Positions 9,487-20,204 are shown, counted from the stretch's first letter. The stretch: 64,000 nt of DNA from a bacterium (GCA_009995455.1 JAACPJ010000004.1:62001-126000), one strand, 5' to 3'. A program made the numbers and translations. Notes: generated by a model not told the origin, from the sequence alone.

Positions 9487-10062
9487 TTAAGCTTCAGCTT
9501 GAAGTTCAGCCAAGGCTCGGTTAAAAGCGGTTGGAGTCAAAGAAGATCCAGAGAGTTTGCTCGGTAAAGCCGAAACCGTGGCGTAGTCTTTTCCGACAAT
9601 AAGTTCGCCTAATTCCGCTTCAATAAGTTTTTGATATTGATTACTGGTTTGCTCTCCTTTTCCATTCAGAGAAACCTCTGTAATAATGTCGTTGTTCAAA
9701 GTGAAACTCACCACTAATGGCGTTTCGCCTTTTGGGGTTTGGTAATTAACATTGTAAGCGTATAAGCCATTCAAGTTAGCGGTGGCAGGTGTCTCTGTAG
9801 TAGTTTCTGTTCCCATAGAAACAGAATCTAAATTCGCTCCTTCTGCCCTCTCTAAGGTGTCAATCGAGTCGTTAATAGTATCGACTTGTTCAATTGGATC
9901 TTCTAGTACATCAATATTAAACTCTGGAGACGCTACCTCGGTCTCTGAACTAGAGACTGTTTGAGTCACCGTTTGCGGCGATTCTACTTTTTCATCCGTT
10001 CCACAACCAATTAGCAAAAGAGGCAGAGCGAAAACCAGCGACAAGTCTTTAAATTTATTCAT
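9487..10062 (-). CDS. Lipoprotein with FMN-binding (RnfG-type) domain
   Basis: Starting at the ATG at 10062 (not the longer frame) gives a signal sequence ending in the lipobox LLIGC. After an acidic Thr/Glu-rich linker, residues ~95-190 resemble FMN_bind domains: strands LYAYNVNYQT and PLVVSFTLNN, and the C-terminal SGSSLTPTAFNRAL, which corresponds to the SGA[ST]x[ST] site where ApbE links FMN covalently. It sits between the RnfD-like membrane gene (8-bp gap) and apbE (5-bp gap). Likely an outer-face flavin electron carrier anchored by its lipid. The acceptor residue is Ser rather than the more usual Thr. Confidence 0.78.
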   Translation of the reverse strand: MNKFKDLSLVFALPLLLIGCGTDEKVESPQTVTQTVSSSETEVASPEFNIDVLEDPIEQVDTINDSIDTLERAEGANLDSVSMGTETTTETPATANLNGLYAYNVNYQTPKGETPLVVSFTLNNDIITEVSLNGKGEQTSNQYQKLIEAELGELIVGKDYATVSALPSKLSGSSLTPTAFNRALAELQAEA

Positions 10063-10070
10063 ATGAGATA

Positions 10071-10880
10071 TTAATTTTTCTGGAAAATAGTACTCAGTCT
10101 TAATCGGGAAAGCAAATGTACAAGATTGACAGCAATTACCGCCCAAAGCTCGACATTATTCACCCCAAAGTAACCAATATAACGATAGGTAATAACCGCT
10201 AACAAAGCCGCCCCAATTTGCCAATATTTTTTTGTAGGTGAAGTTTTAGGCTCAAGCAGCATTACTCCGGCTAAAAAGTAAATCGTTCCTGTTGTATAGG
10301 GGTACACTAAGGCCTCAAGTCCTGCATTAAAATAGATCCATAGAGCATTAAAAATAAGAAATGAGATTACGAGATATAATTTTCTAAACTTGTAAGTGGC
10401 GTAACTAACGAGAGGTAACAAAATAATTAACGCCCATGAACCTGCGTAATCGGTTCCCCACCAAGAGACAAAAGTTGGCAGCAAAGCGTCTGAGCCATAA
10501 ATAGCCGTAATAAAAGTGCTAAGTAACAAAAGCCCAAAAGTAGCGGGATTAAAAATCAATTGTTTTTTATACCGAGGACCATATTTAGCCATAACCACTA
10601 ACACCCCGCCTAAAAAAGTCCAAAACAAGGTTTCAAGACTCAGGTTTAAGGCAGGATTTAAAAGTAAGAAAGCAATCAAAGCACTGACCGCCGTATTAAC
10701 CGGTAGATGCCCGCCTTTCGGTTGAATAGATTTTAGTAAATAAAAAGAAGCGATTGCTCCCAAAACAACTGATATCAGTAACATTATAACCGAGGTTCTA
10801 AAGTTATAGGCTAAAGCGCCCAATGCAAAAACTTGTAAACCAAGTGTAAAAACGAAAAGCGGGTTTTTGTACCATTTCAT
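10071..10880 (-). CDS. RnfD/NqrB-family membrane electron-transfer protein
   Basis: 269 residues, about eight to nine transmembrane helices. The signatures QLIFNPATFGLLLL and MLLEPKTSPTKKYW are typical of the short RnfD-like members of the NQR2/RnfD/RnfE family. The open frame extends upstream through the antisense of tRNA-Leu; the ATG at 10880 (MKWYKN) is the sensible start. First gene of the cassette with the FMN lipoprotein and ApbE. Probably passes electrons across the membrane to the lipoprotein flavin. Other Rnf/Nqr subunits are absent here. Confidence 0.8.
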   Translation of the reverse strand: MKWYKNPLFVFTLGLQVFALGALAYNFRTSVIMLLISVVLGAIASFYLLKSIQPKGGHLPVNTAVSALIAFLLLNPALNLSLETLFWTFLGGVLVVMAKYGPRYKKQLIFNPATFGLLLLSTFITAIYGSDALLPTFVSWWGTDYAGSWALIILLPLVSYATYKFRKLYLVISFLIFNALWIYFNAGLEALVYPYTTGTIYFLAGVMLLEPKTSPTKKYWQIGAALLAVITYRYIGYFGVNNVELWAVIAVNLVHLLSRLRLSTIFQKN

Positions 10881-10962
10881 TAAATCTAGTTTAACAAAAA
10901 CGTTTAAAAAAGAAAACTTGCCGAGGCGCGCTTGATTTATACAATCCTTTGGCAGTTCAGAT

Positions 10963-11047
10963 GCCGAAGTGGCGGAATTGGTAGACGCGCACGACTCAAA
11001 ATCGTGTTCCGCAAGGAGTAAGGGTTCGATTCCCTTCTTCGGCACCA
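10963..11047 (+). tRNA. tRNA-Leu (anticodon CAA)
   Basis: 85 nt with acceptor stem GCCGAAG/CTTCGGC, discriminator A and encoded CCA at 11045-11047. The anticodon loop CTCAAAA is closed by CACGA/TCGTG, giving anticodon CAA; a long variable arm and the GGTTCGATTCC T-arm are present, as expected of class II tRNA-Leu. Confidence 0.97.
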
Positions 11048-11048
11048 T

Positions 11049-11087
11049 AAAAAAAGTTTTTTACCAGAGAGGTACAGAACTTTTTTT
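11049..11087. terminator. Bidirectional rho-independent terminator
   Basis: AAAAAAAGTT (11049-11058) pairs with AACTTTTTTT (11078-11087), with an inner TACC/GGTA stem. It serves tRNA-Leu on the plus strand and the convergent mscS-like gene on the minus strand. Confidence 0.8.
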
Positions 11088-11102
11088 ATTAATTTCAACC
11101 AA

Positions 11103-12122
11103 TTAAATTTTTGCCGGGTATGTGCTTGGCACTTGAACTGGTGCCACCTCATTTGGCTGTAAGTCTTCAGCCGTGTACCCCGTATAAGACGGATTTAAGT
11201 CAGGGGTAACATTAAACCCTTGCAATAGATTTTTATCATATGGATCAAGCGAAAGCGTTCTGATTGGGAACGGAATCGTAATTCCGGCCTTATCAAACTC
11301 TAGTTTAACCGCTTGCACAACTTCCGAATGAACCGTCCACCAACGGGTGGTTGACTCAATCCAGAAACGAACTTCCAAGGTAATTGACGATTCCCCAAAG
11401 GCGGTCGTTAAAATTTCTGGTGCTGGATCGGCCACCACAGAATTATTTGTTTTAACGGCTTTCATGGCGGTATCAATAGCGTATGGCAAAGGAGTCGAAT
11501 AATGAACCCCGACTTCAATTGATAGACGACGATAATTATTCGCCGTGTAATTTTGGACTACGTTTGTCAGCATATCCGCATTCGGAATAATCAAATTGGT
11601 GCCATCAAATGATTGAACGTCCGTCGTTCGCATTTCAATATTAGTAATTCGCCCTAGTTGATTATTAATTTTAATGACATCATTAATTTTAAATTTTTGC
11701 TGCGTTAAAATAACCATCCCCGCAATAATATTCCCAAACAGATCTTTAAAGGCAAAACCTAAACCAACCCCAACAGGCCCCAGCACCCAAGTTAAATCGA
11801 TCCCAACGGTCGCAAAGGCAATGACGCCTCCCAAAATCACAATCGTAAAATAAGTCGCTCTCTCCACTAAAAGCACCACTTCTTTATGAGCGGTGTATTG
11901 ATTTTTCCGTTGAAAACGTCGCGCTGTTAGTTTCGCGATAAAAAAACCAAGGAATATAAAACTCACAAAAATGAAAGTTGCAATCCCCCACCGAATAATT
12001 TCACCAAACACTCCAAGCCGCTCCAGCAAACCAGGTTCTTCAACATTATACTGCGCTAGCACTGGCATAACCAATGAAAAGCTGAGAATAAAAAATCCGA
12101 GACGAGAGATTATTTTTTTCAT
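11103..12122 (-). CDS. MscS family mechanosensitive channel
   Basis: 339 residues: a signal-like first helix, two further transmembrane helices, then the pore-lining helix and beta domain with VGVGLGFAFKDLFGNIIAGM, followed by RITNIEMRTTDVQSFDGTNL and IPNADMLTN, hallmark MscS sequences. It releases solutes on hypo-osmotic shock. The C-terminal ~50 residues are Pro-rich and variable. A TGGTATAAT promoter lies 11 nt before the ATG. Confidence 0.93.
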   Translation of the reverse strand: MKKIISRLGFFILSFSLVMPVLAQYNVEEPGLLERLGVFGEIIRWGIATFIFVSFIFLGFFIAKLTARRFQRKNQYTAHKEVVLLVERATYFTIVILGGVIAFATVGIDLTWVLGPVGVGLGFAFKDLFGNIIAGMVILTQQKFKINDVIKINNQLGRITNIEMRTTDVQSFDGTNLIIPNADMLTNVVQNYTANNYRRLSIEVGVHYSTPLPYAIDTAMKAVKTNNSVVADPAPEILTTAFGESSITLEVRFWIESTTRWWTVHSEVVQAVKLEFDKAGITIPFPIRTLSLDPYDKNLLQGFNVTPDLNPSYTGYTAEDLQPNEVAPVQVPSTYPAKI

Positions 12123-12133
12123 AAAATCTCATC

Positions 12134-12142
12134 ATTATACCA
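12134..12142 (-). promoter_or_regulatory. Extended -10 promoter (TGGTATAAT) of the MscS gene
   Basis: Perfect TGnTATAAT on the minus strand, 11 nt before the ATG at 12122; a TTGTTT -35 lies 17 nt further upstream. Predicted leader is only ~4 nt. Confidence 0.75.
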
Positions 12143-12178
12143 GCATAATGCCTTTAAAACAAGAGTCTGTAAGTGATT

Positions 12179-13747
12179 TTAAGCCGCGCGGTCGTCGTAG
12201 GCTAAAATTTCTAAATCTTTCAAATCAGGAATTTGTTCCATACTACGAGCGAGCAATTTAGTTAATTGCAAGTTTGTCAGTAATGGAATATTACGGTCAA
12301 TCGCTTTACGACGAATGAGGTAACCATCAGAAATTTCTTCATGCGAGAATCTATTTGAAGTGTTAATCACCAGCCCAACCGCTTTTTCTTCAATCATATC
12401 AACCACATTTGGGTGCTTATCAGAGGAGACTTTATAAACCGTTTCACATTCGTATTCATTATCTCTTAAAAATTGAGCGGTTCCTTCGGTTCCCGCAAAA
12501 GTGAAGCCAAGGCGTTTAAATTTCTTTGCAATTGGTAAAAAGTCCGCCTTATCCTTTATGGTTCCCAGCGTCACTAAAATTTTAGATTTAGGTTTTGGAA
12601 TTTCAAAGCCCACCGAAATAAAGCTTTTTAAAAAGGCTTCTTCCATGGTATTCCCAAAACAAGCCACTTCACCGGTTGAACTCATCTCAACCCCTAAATT
12701 TGGATCGGCATTTTTAAGTCGACTAAAAGAAAACTGAGCGGCTTTAACACCTACGGCTTGTACTTCAAGTAAGTTTTTCTCTTGAGGTTTAAGGTTTTCA
12801 CCCAGCCAAACGCGAGTTGCAATTTCGATAAAATTTTGCCCCAACACCTTAGAAGCAAACGGGAAACTTCGTGAAGCCCGCAAATTACACTCAATCACTT
12901 TAATATCGTTTTCTCGAGCTAAAAACTGAATATTAAAGGGTCCAGAAATATTAAGCTCTTTGGCAATTTTTTGAGCAATTTTACGGACTCGACGAACCGT
13001 TTCGAGGTATAAATTTTGCGGTGGTAAAACAATCGTCGCATCACCTGAATGCACGCCCGCGTTTTCAATATGTTCAGAAATTGCCGATACAATAATCTCA
13101 CCGTTTTGCGCCACCCCATCAAATTCAATTTCCTTCGCGTTTTGGAGGAACTTGCTAATCACTACCGAACTTTTAGTACTACCAACGGCAGATTTTAAGT
13201 AGTTCTCGAGCATTTCGTGCGTTGTAGCCACGGCCATAGCGGCCCCAGATAGTACAAATGAAGGACGAACCAGAACTGGATACCCCACTTCATCAGAAAA
13301 TCGATACGCTTCATCTAATTGATCAAAACTGGCCCAGGCTGGCTGATCAATCCCTAAAGTATCACACATTTCAGAGAATTTCTCACGATCTTCACATCGA
13401 TCTACTGACGCCACAGAGGTTCCAATTAAGTTCACTCCATATTCTTCCAAATGCATAGCCAAGTTTTGAGCCACTTGTCCTCCGGTTGAGAAAATCACCC
13501 CTTCTGGTTTTTCTTTTTCATAAATATCTAAAACCCGTTCCAGGGTTAGTTCTTCAAAATACAAACGATCACATTCATCAAAATCAGTCGAAACCGTTTC
13601 GGGGTTCGAATTCATAAAGACGGTCTCATGCCCAGCCGCTTTAAGCGTCCGAAGCACCTGTACACCACACCAGTCAAATTCAACCGAACTACCAATACAA
13701 TACGGACCAGAACCAAGTATCAGAAATTTTTTGCGTGAGTTTGTCAT
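12179..13747 (-). CDS. carB: Carbamoyl-phosphate synthase large subunit, C-terminal half only
   Basis: 522 residues aligning with the second half (~554-1073) of E. coli CarB. It starts at KKFLILGSGPYCIGSSVEFD, contains NCNPETVSTD-like NSNPETVSTDFDECDRLYFE, an ATP-grasp domain (~120-390, IKVIECNLRASRSFPFASK), and ends with the MGS-like allosteric domain (~390-522). This half phosphorylates carbamate; the N-terminal carboxyphosphate half and the glutaminase CarA are not in the window. Split CarB is known in Aquifex and some archaea. No sign of truncation: the start is clean and divergent from the methyltransferase gene. Confidence 0.9.
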   Translation of the reverse strand: MTNSRKKFLILGSGPYCIGSSVEFDWCGVQVLRTLKAAGHETVFMNSNPETVSTDFDECDRLYFEELTLERVLDIYEKEKPEGVIFSTGGQVAQNLAMHLEEYGVNLIGTSVASVDRCEDREKFSEMCDTLGIDQPAWASFDQLDEAYRFSDEVGYPVLVRPSFVLSGAAMAVATTHEMLENYLKSAVGSTKSSVVISKFLQNAKEIEFDGVAQNGEIIVSAISEHIENAGVHSGDATIVLPPQNLYLETVRRVRKIAQKIAKELNISGPFNIQFLARENDIKVIECNLRASRSFPFASKVLGQNFIEIATRVWLGENLKPQEKNLLEVQAVGVKAAQFSFSRLKNADPNLGVEMSSTGEVACFGNTMEEAFLKSFISVGFEIPKPKSKILVTLGTIKDKADFLPIAKKFKRLGFTFAGTEGTAQFLRDNEYECETVYKVSSDKHPNVVDMIEEKAVGLVINTSNRFSHEEISDGYLIRRKAIDRNIPLLTNLQLTKLLARSMEQIPDLKDLEILAYDDRAA

Positions 13748-13797
13748 GATTTCCGCGTTAGTTTACAAAAAATAAAAGATAGTAAAAATGATTTTAC

Positions 13798-14559
13798 ATG
13801 GAAAAGACAAAAATCACTTCGGCTCAGAACCCAATTATAAAAAAATTCAGCACCTTCAACCGCAAAAAAACGCCAGACTTAATACGACTAGATGGAACGC
13901 ACCTGCACCTAGAATACTTTAAAGCCACGGGAAAAAATGCCGAAACCACTCTTGTAAGTGAGCGCTTTGTAAATTCGGCAGACTGGGAAAACTTTAAACA
14001 TTTAGAAAATCTGGTAGAAATTCCAAACGACTTAATGACGAAACTAAGTCCAAGCAAATCACCCGCTGGAATTTTATCACTCGTTTCAAAACCACATGTG
14101 CCATCGGTCGTGGAAAAAAATCTAGTAGTTGTTCTTGAATCTATTCAAGACCCAGGAAATTTGGGGACTATGCTGCGAACAAGCCTCGCCATGGGCGTGA
14201 GTGAAGTTCTACTCCTCGGTGAAAACGTAGATATTTGGAATGATAAAGCCCTGCGTGCCGGCATGGGCGCCCAATTCTATTTATCCGTATCGAGTATTGC
14301 AGATCTTAAAAACTGGAAGCAAAATTTTTCTGGATCGTTAATAGGAACGAGTTTACAAGGGAGTTCTTCATGGGAAACAACACTAGATCAAAAAACCGCT
14401 CTAATTTTTGGAAACGAAGGCCAAGGGTTAAGTTTAGAAAGCCAAAAACTTTGTGATAGTACGATTAAAATTCCAATGCAACCAAATGCAGAAAGTCTTA
14501 ATGTGGCCAGCAGTTTAGCCATTTTAACGCACGAATGGGCGCGGCAAAATAAGAGTTAA
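13798..14559 (+). CDS. SpoU/TrmH-family RNA 2'-O-methyltransferase
   Basis: 253 residues: a small N-terminal substrate-binding domain (~1-95) and the SPOUT knot domain with the three family motifs: SIQDPGNLGTMLRTS, ALIFGNEGQGLS and IKIPMQPNAESLNVASSLAI. It methylates a ribose in rRNA or tRNA using SAM. RlmB/TsnR-like size, but the exact target cannot be read from the sequence. It diverges from carB and overlaps the convergent next gene by 4 bp. Confidence 0.9.
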   Translation: MEKTKITSAQNPIIKKFSTFNRKKTPDLIRLDGTHLHLEYFKATGKNAETTLVSERFVNSADWENFKHLENLVEIPNDLMTKLSPSKSPAGILSLVSKPHVPSVVEKNLVVVLESIQDPGNLGTMLRTSLAMGVSEVLLLGENVDIWNDKALRAGMGAQFYLSVSSIADLKNWKQNFSGSLIGTSLQGSSSWETTLDQKTALIFGNEGQGLSLESQKLCDSTIKIPMQPNAESLNVASSLAILTHEWARQNKS

Positions 14560-15449
14560 AAAATTTTCCAACCAAATTTATCGGCAAAGGAGGTAACTTT
14601 TTCTGAATAAGGGGCTCGCAAAAGCTTAACTGATGCAGGGTCTAATATTTTTGTAGCCAAAATCAAACTATGGAGTCGCTCCCCGACCATTAAGTCCGCC
14701 TTATCAAATAAATTAAAAAGTTCAGTTTTAGTTTGAGGAAATTCAAACCGCCCAGACCAATTCTCTGGTACAAAATTTAAGTCTGAATGCTGAAAAGCGA
14801 CAAACACTAAATCTTTTCCCTGCGCTTTTTTTTCTAAACGTTTAAGCAATTTAGTCTCTAATGGCGCTAAAGCATTTACCAAAATACTTTCTGTGTTTGC
14901 AGATGTTTTTTTCCAAGCCAATTGAGCCAGCTCGACCCTATCGCCCGTTAGGGTAATCTCATTTATTTCTAAAGCCGATAAAGCTTGAAGTGATGGTACA
15001 TCACGCACTGATATAAAGTCGGCCTTCGAAAGTGCAGATTTAGTGAACCAGCGACTTAGAGAACTCATTTGCTTATCAATGCCTTGATTTTCAAATCTAA
15101 ATTCAGCCGTTGGATTAAAGTGTTTTAACCATCTAAAAACCAGAAACCACAACACGCAAGCCCGCAGCTTAATCGCAAACAGTCCCCCACCAACAAAGAC
15201 TATTTCATCAAAATTTTTTAAAGCCGCTACCGCTTTACGGTATTTTTTGGAGGTAAAGTAGCGCGCAAAACTTCTAAAAGCTGTGGGTGGAAATAAAACC
15301 GTCTTGAAAGTTGTTTCACAAAAAGTCTGACTGAGTTCTGCGTCTGCAGTCATTACTACTGCTTTCGGATAGGCTTGAAGTGCGGAGAGAAGAATCAGTT
15401 CATCTCCAATATTTTGCGCTCCAAAATTACCGACCAACAGAGTTTTCAT
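14556..15449 (-). CDS. Polysaccharide pyruvyl transferase (CsaB-like)
   Basis: 297 residues with the PS_pyruv_trans pattern: GNFGAQNIGDELIL at the N-terminus, DEIVFVGGGLF, RDVPSLQAL and the C-terminal ADLMVGERLHSLILATK. CsaB adds pyruvate ketals to wall polysaccharide, which can anchor SLH-domain S-layer proteins. This suggests a pyruvylated surface glycan and perhaps an S-layer. Not in an obvious operon with mltG. Confidence 0.85.
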   Translation of the reverse strand: MKTLLVGNFGAQNIGDELILLSALQAYPKAVVMTADAELSQTFCETTFKTVLFPPTAFRSFARYFTSKKYRKAVAALKNFDEIVFVGGGLFAIKLRACVLWFLVFRWLKHFNPTAEFRFENQGIDKQMSSLSRWFTKSALSKADFISVRDVPSLQALSALEINEITLTGDRVELAQLAWKKTSANTESILVNALAPLETKLLKRLEKKAQGKDLVFVAFQHSDLNFVPENWSGRFEFPQTKTELFNLFDKADLMVGERLHSLILATKILDPASVKLLRAPYSEKVTSFADKFGWKIF

Positions 15450-15543
15450 TCAACATCAACTCTATAAAGATTTGGTATGAACCACAAATCAATTGCCTAA
15501 ACCATATAAATATAATAAAAGAGGAAAATAAAGGTGGTTTGAG

Positions 15544-16518
15544 TTAGTATAAATAATCGCGTTTATTCTGATTGTGTCCAGCTAGGTCGGTCGCAAAACG
15601 AATATTGCCACTGCTGTCGTGAAGATAGTAGTAAAATTCAGTTTCGATTGGATTCGCGGCGGCGGTCAATGAATCAAGTCCCGGGTTTGAAATAGCGGTT
15701 GGTGGAAGCCCTAGCTTTCGACGCGTATTATAGGGCGTATTTTTTTCTAAATCAGCGGCGTAAAGGGGGGTGGTCCAATTATTCAATTCATAACGAGTAG
15801 TCGCATCAATCCCTAAAGCAATGCCCTCGTCTAAGCGCTTCCAAATGACATCGGCAATTTCCTGTTTTTCCACCATATTACTCCCAAAAGCTTCACGCTC
15901 AATCATAGAAGCTACAATAACCGTTTCATTTAAACTACGCCCAGAAGCGGCAATGTCGTCTCGCAATGAAGCAATTTGCTGCTGAAAGGTATTATAAAGC
16001 CGTTGAATAAATTTCTTACTAGAAAAATTCTGCACACTTTCGTAATAAGTCGATGGAAACAAGTAACCTTCTAAGGCCTCAATCTCGAAGCCTAAGTCGC
16101 AGGTGTTCGCGCAAACCACAAAGTCCCCTGGTTCAATCAGGCTTTTTCGAGCGAGTATTTCATCAATTTGAGCAATCGTTGAACCTTCTGGAATCGTAAT
16201 TCTAATTTCTTGCGATTTTCCACTTTGCAGTACTTCTACCAGTTCGGCAAAGGTGAGGTTTTTCTGCACCACGTAATCTCCCGCTTGGAGTTTAGATCGC
16301 AGTTTATGATATCTGGTATAAACCTCAAAACTAAAAGGATCAGCAATCAGCTCATTTTCAATGAGTAAATTTTTAATTGATTTAAAGCTACTTCCAGGCG
16401 TTATCGTAAAAGAAACTCGGTTATTTTCTTCTGAATTTGGACGATCCCAAAAATAAAGAACTCTACTCGTAAAGTAGAGTCCCATAATAACAATGATCAA
16501 GAAAATATATTTTTTCAT
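15544..16518 (-). CDS. mltG: Endolytic murein transglycosylase MltG
   Basis: 324 residues: one N-terminal transmembrane helix (~4-20), a LysM-like region (ITIPEGSTIAQIDEIL), and the YceG catalytic domain with VIVASMIEREA holding the catalytic Glu, then LGIDATTRYEL and NTRRKLGLPPTAISNPGLDSL. It cleaves nascent glycan strands at the membrane to set their length. The start overlaps the ybaB stop (TAATG). Confidence 0.95.
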   Translation of the reverse strand: MKKYIFLIIVIMGLYFTSRVLYFWDRPNSEENNRVSFTITPGSSFKSIKNLLIENELIADPFSFEVYTRYHKLRSKLQAGDYVVQKNLTFAELVEVLQSGKSQEIRITIPEGSTIAQIDEILARKSLIEPGDFVVCANTCDLGFEIEALEGYLFPSTYYESVQNFSSKKFIQRLYNTFQQQIASLRDDIAASGRSLNETVIVASMIEREAFGSNMVEKQEIADVIWKRLDEGIALGIDATTRYELNNWTTPLYAADLEKNTPYNTRRKLGLPPTAISNPGLDSLTAAANPIETEFYYYLHDSSGNIRFATDLAGHNQNKRDYLY

Positions 16519-16808
16519 TACATACCTGGCATTCCACCCATAACGGCTTTCATTTTTTCAGCCGCTACTTGTTGGGCTTTTTTAAACGCTTTATTACAAG
16601 CTTCTTTAATCGCTTTTGAAAGACGTACTTTATCACCGATAATATCATCATTCAAAAATTCAATTTCAATAATTTCTTGTTCACCACTTACCGTAACTTT
16701 AACCCCATCAACTTCAGAGAAGATGTGCGTATTAGCCAGTTCTTTTTTAATTCTTTTCGCTTCTTTCTGAAGCTTATACATGTCACCCATTTGATTCATT
16801 AGTCCCAT
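16518..16808 (-). CDS. YbaB/EbfC nucleoid-associated protein
   Basis: 96 residues, the usual family size: a helical N-terminus (MGDMYKLQKEAKRIKKEL), the VDGVKVTVSGEQEIIEIEF strands and a C-terminal helix ending in Gly/Met residues. Binds DNA as a dimer. Often sits next to dnaX/recR; here it is coupled to mltG by a TAATG overlap. No Shine-Dalgarno. Confidence 0.9.
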   Translation of the reverse strand: MGLMNQMGDMYKLQKEAKRIKKELANTHIFSEVDGVKVTVSGEQEIIEIEFLNDDIIGDKVRLSKAIKEACNKAFKKAQQVAAEKMKAVMGGMPGM

Positions 16809-16929
16809 AGTGTTTGTTGGTTAAATTTTTAATTTACAGCGCCAGTATAAATATAGATTTTTAATTGAGAAGGAAAAAATAAACACTTATTTTAGTGAAT
16901 TAAAAAAAGCTATGGTGATAAGAACATCT

Positions 16930-16954
16930 GAGGACGGCGTTATTTGCCGTCCTC
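16930..16954 (-). terminator. GC-rich hairpin at the end of a small membrane gene
   Basis: GAGGACGGC (16930-16938) pairs with GCCGTCCTC (16946-16954). The stem overlaps the stop codon of the minus-strand gene at 16953. The T tract after it is weak (TGTTCTT), so termination is plausible but not certain. Confidence 0.5.
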
Positions 16955-17138
16955 AAAACAGGTTATACAAGCCGATCCAGCCGCAACTCGGATGGGGCGG
17001 ATTAAAGCTGGTTATAAACATAAAGGTAGAAATTAGAGTGTAGATAATCTGATCCACCTTAGGTTTTGAAATAAGTCCAAGGTTCATAAAAAGAAGACCT
17101 AAACCAATCCAAAACATATGATCCATCAAAACATTCAT
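16953..17138 (-). CDS. Small membrane protein, 61 aa
   Basis: Two hydrophobic helices (MFWIGLGLLFMNLGLI and IIYTLISTFMFI) and a short Pro/Cys tail. The ATG at 17138 is chosen over the longer frame because GAAAGGA lies 5 nt before it, one of the few real Shine-Dalgarno sequences here. Function unknown. Confidence 0.55.
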   Translation of the reverse strand: MNVLMDHMFWIGLGLLFMNLGLISKPKVDQIIYTLISTFMFITSFNPPHPSCGWIGLYNLF

Positions 17139-17264
17139 AAAAATCCTTTCTTTGTCACCAAAGTTTAAAAGATCGCGGTAAGCGATTAGTCCCATAGCGA
17201 ACTAGAAACAAAACAGACTCACAGAAGCTAAAATAAACTAAACAAGAAAACAGGCAACCCCTAA

Positions 17265-19220
<1,956 letters not shown>

Positions 19221-19245
19221 AGTTTAATCGACATTAATAGAACTC

Positions 19246-19275
19246 ATAGCGCTCATTTAAATTAATGAGCGCTAT
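19246..19275. terminator. Hairpin between gyrB and the following convergent gene
   Basis: ATAGCGCTCATT (19246-19257) pairs exactly with AATGAGCGCTAT (19264-19275), a 12-bp stem with a 6-nt loop. T tracts are short on both sides, so it is a probable but imperfect bidirectional terminator. Confidence 0.6.
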
Positions 19276-19340
19276 TTAAGTTATCGTGGTTACCTTAAAA
19301 AAGCGAATACCCACAATAGGAAGAAGCATCCTTCGGAAAT

Positions 19341-20204
19341 TTAGTCGATATCAAAAACTTGGTTTAAAACAGCATCAAAAAATGTGTAGCGTTTTCTTTT
19401 ACCTTGGTTATTAAAGTCTCGCTTCACAAAAGAAATGGTTGTGTGCCCTGCGACTTCACGGATACGTAAATTCTTTTCAAATATACCTCTCAACGCAGGG
19501 TCAAACTGAAACTTAATATCATGTTGCTCACAGAAAGAAATAAGATTTAACGTTTGCTCAAAAGCATCACACTGCAAGATAGCACTCACCTTCTCTTGTT
19601 CACAAATAAGTTCCAGCTTATCAAGCTTCCCAAGTACTTTACTACCCGCAATTTCTTTTTTAAGTCCATAAGGATCAATTACACCGACAACTTTATAAAG
19701 AGCATAAGGTGATTTTTCTAGTTGTTTAATAAAGTTCTCACTCACATTATTGGCTCCCACAATCAACAATCGATAAACTTTACGATCGCTTTTTTTTACC
19801 CGCGCCATAAACAACTTAAAAGCGACTTGAGTAAAAAGCAGAGCCGCTGAACCAAACACAAATGCATAAACCGAAATTAAACGTGAAAATAAGATTTCTT
19901 GCGGAAAGAAATAAATCACAATTAACATACCATTCGCCACAACCCCACCCAGCAGAAGTAATGCTAAATCATACCACTCTTTTCCCCCCGAGCGCGGAGG
20001 CACTCTGTAATACCTGGCAAAAGCCAAAAAGGCCACCCAGACTACAGATCCCACGGCGGCCATTGCGGCAAATAAGAAAAAATTAAAATCAGTTGAAAAA
20101 ACCCAGTTTACCCGAATAAAGTAAGCCATCAAAAAAGCGAAATAAACCAGAACAATATCAAAAATGATATGTGCCATTCGCCAACTAAGCCAGTATTTAA
20201 GCAT
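19341..20204 (-). CDS. Polyprenyl glycosylphosphotransferase-like protein lacking the catalytic domain
   Basis: 287 residues: four transmembrane helices (~8-115), then a CoA_binding_3/Rossmann-like domain (LLIVGANNVSENFIKQL, VVGVIDPYG) as in the N-terminal two thirds of WbaP/PssY-type transferases. The usual C-terminal bacterial sugar-transferase domain is absent: the protein ends at FFDAVLNQVFDID, roughly where that domain would begin. No continuation appears in other frames downstream. It may be regulatory, or pair with a separate catalytic protein. A TATAGT hexamer lies 7 nt before the ATG. Confidence 0.75.
   Translation of the reverse strand: MLKYWLSWRMAHIIFDIVLVYFAFLMAYFIRVNWVFSTDFNFFLFAAMAAVGSVVWVAFLAFARYYRVPPRSGGKEWYDLALLLLGGVVANGMLIVIYFFPQEILFSRLISVYAFVFGSAALLFTQVAFKLFMARVKKSDRKVYRLLIVGANNVSENFIKQLEKSPYALYKVVGVIDPYGLKKEIAGSKVLGKLDKLELICEQEKVSAILQCDAFEQTLNLISFCEQHDIKFQFDPALRGIFEKNLRIREVAGHTTISFVKRDFNNQGKRKRYTFFDAVLNQVFDID

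Noticed and set aside
10881-11048. N-terminal extension of the RnfD-like protein to 11048
   Set aside because: The extension is the antisense of tRNA-Leu and its flank; the ATG at 10880 starts the first membrane helix.
19221-19340. Frameshifted remainder of the glycosylphosphotransferase catalytic domain
   Set aside because: No frame downstream of the stop resembles a sugar-transferase domain, and a hairpin and gyrB follow.
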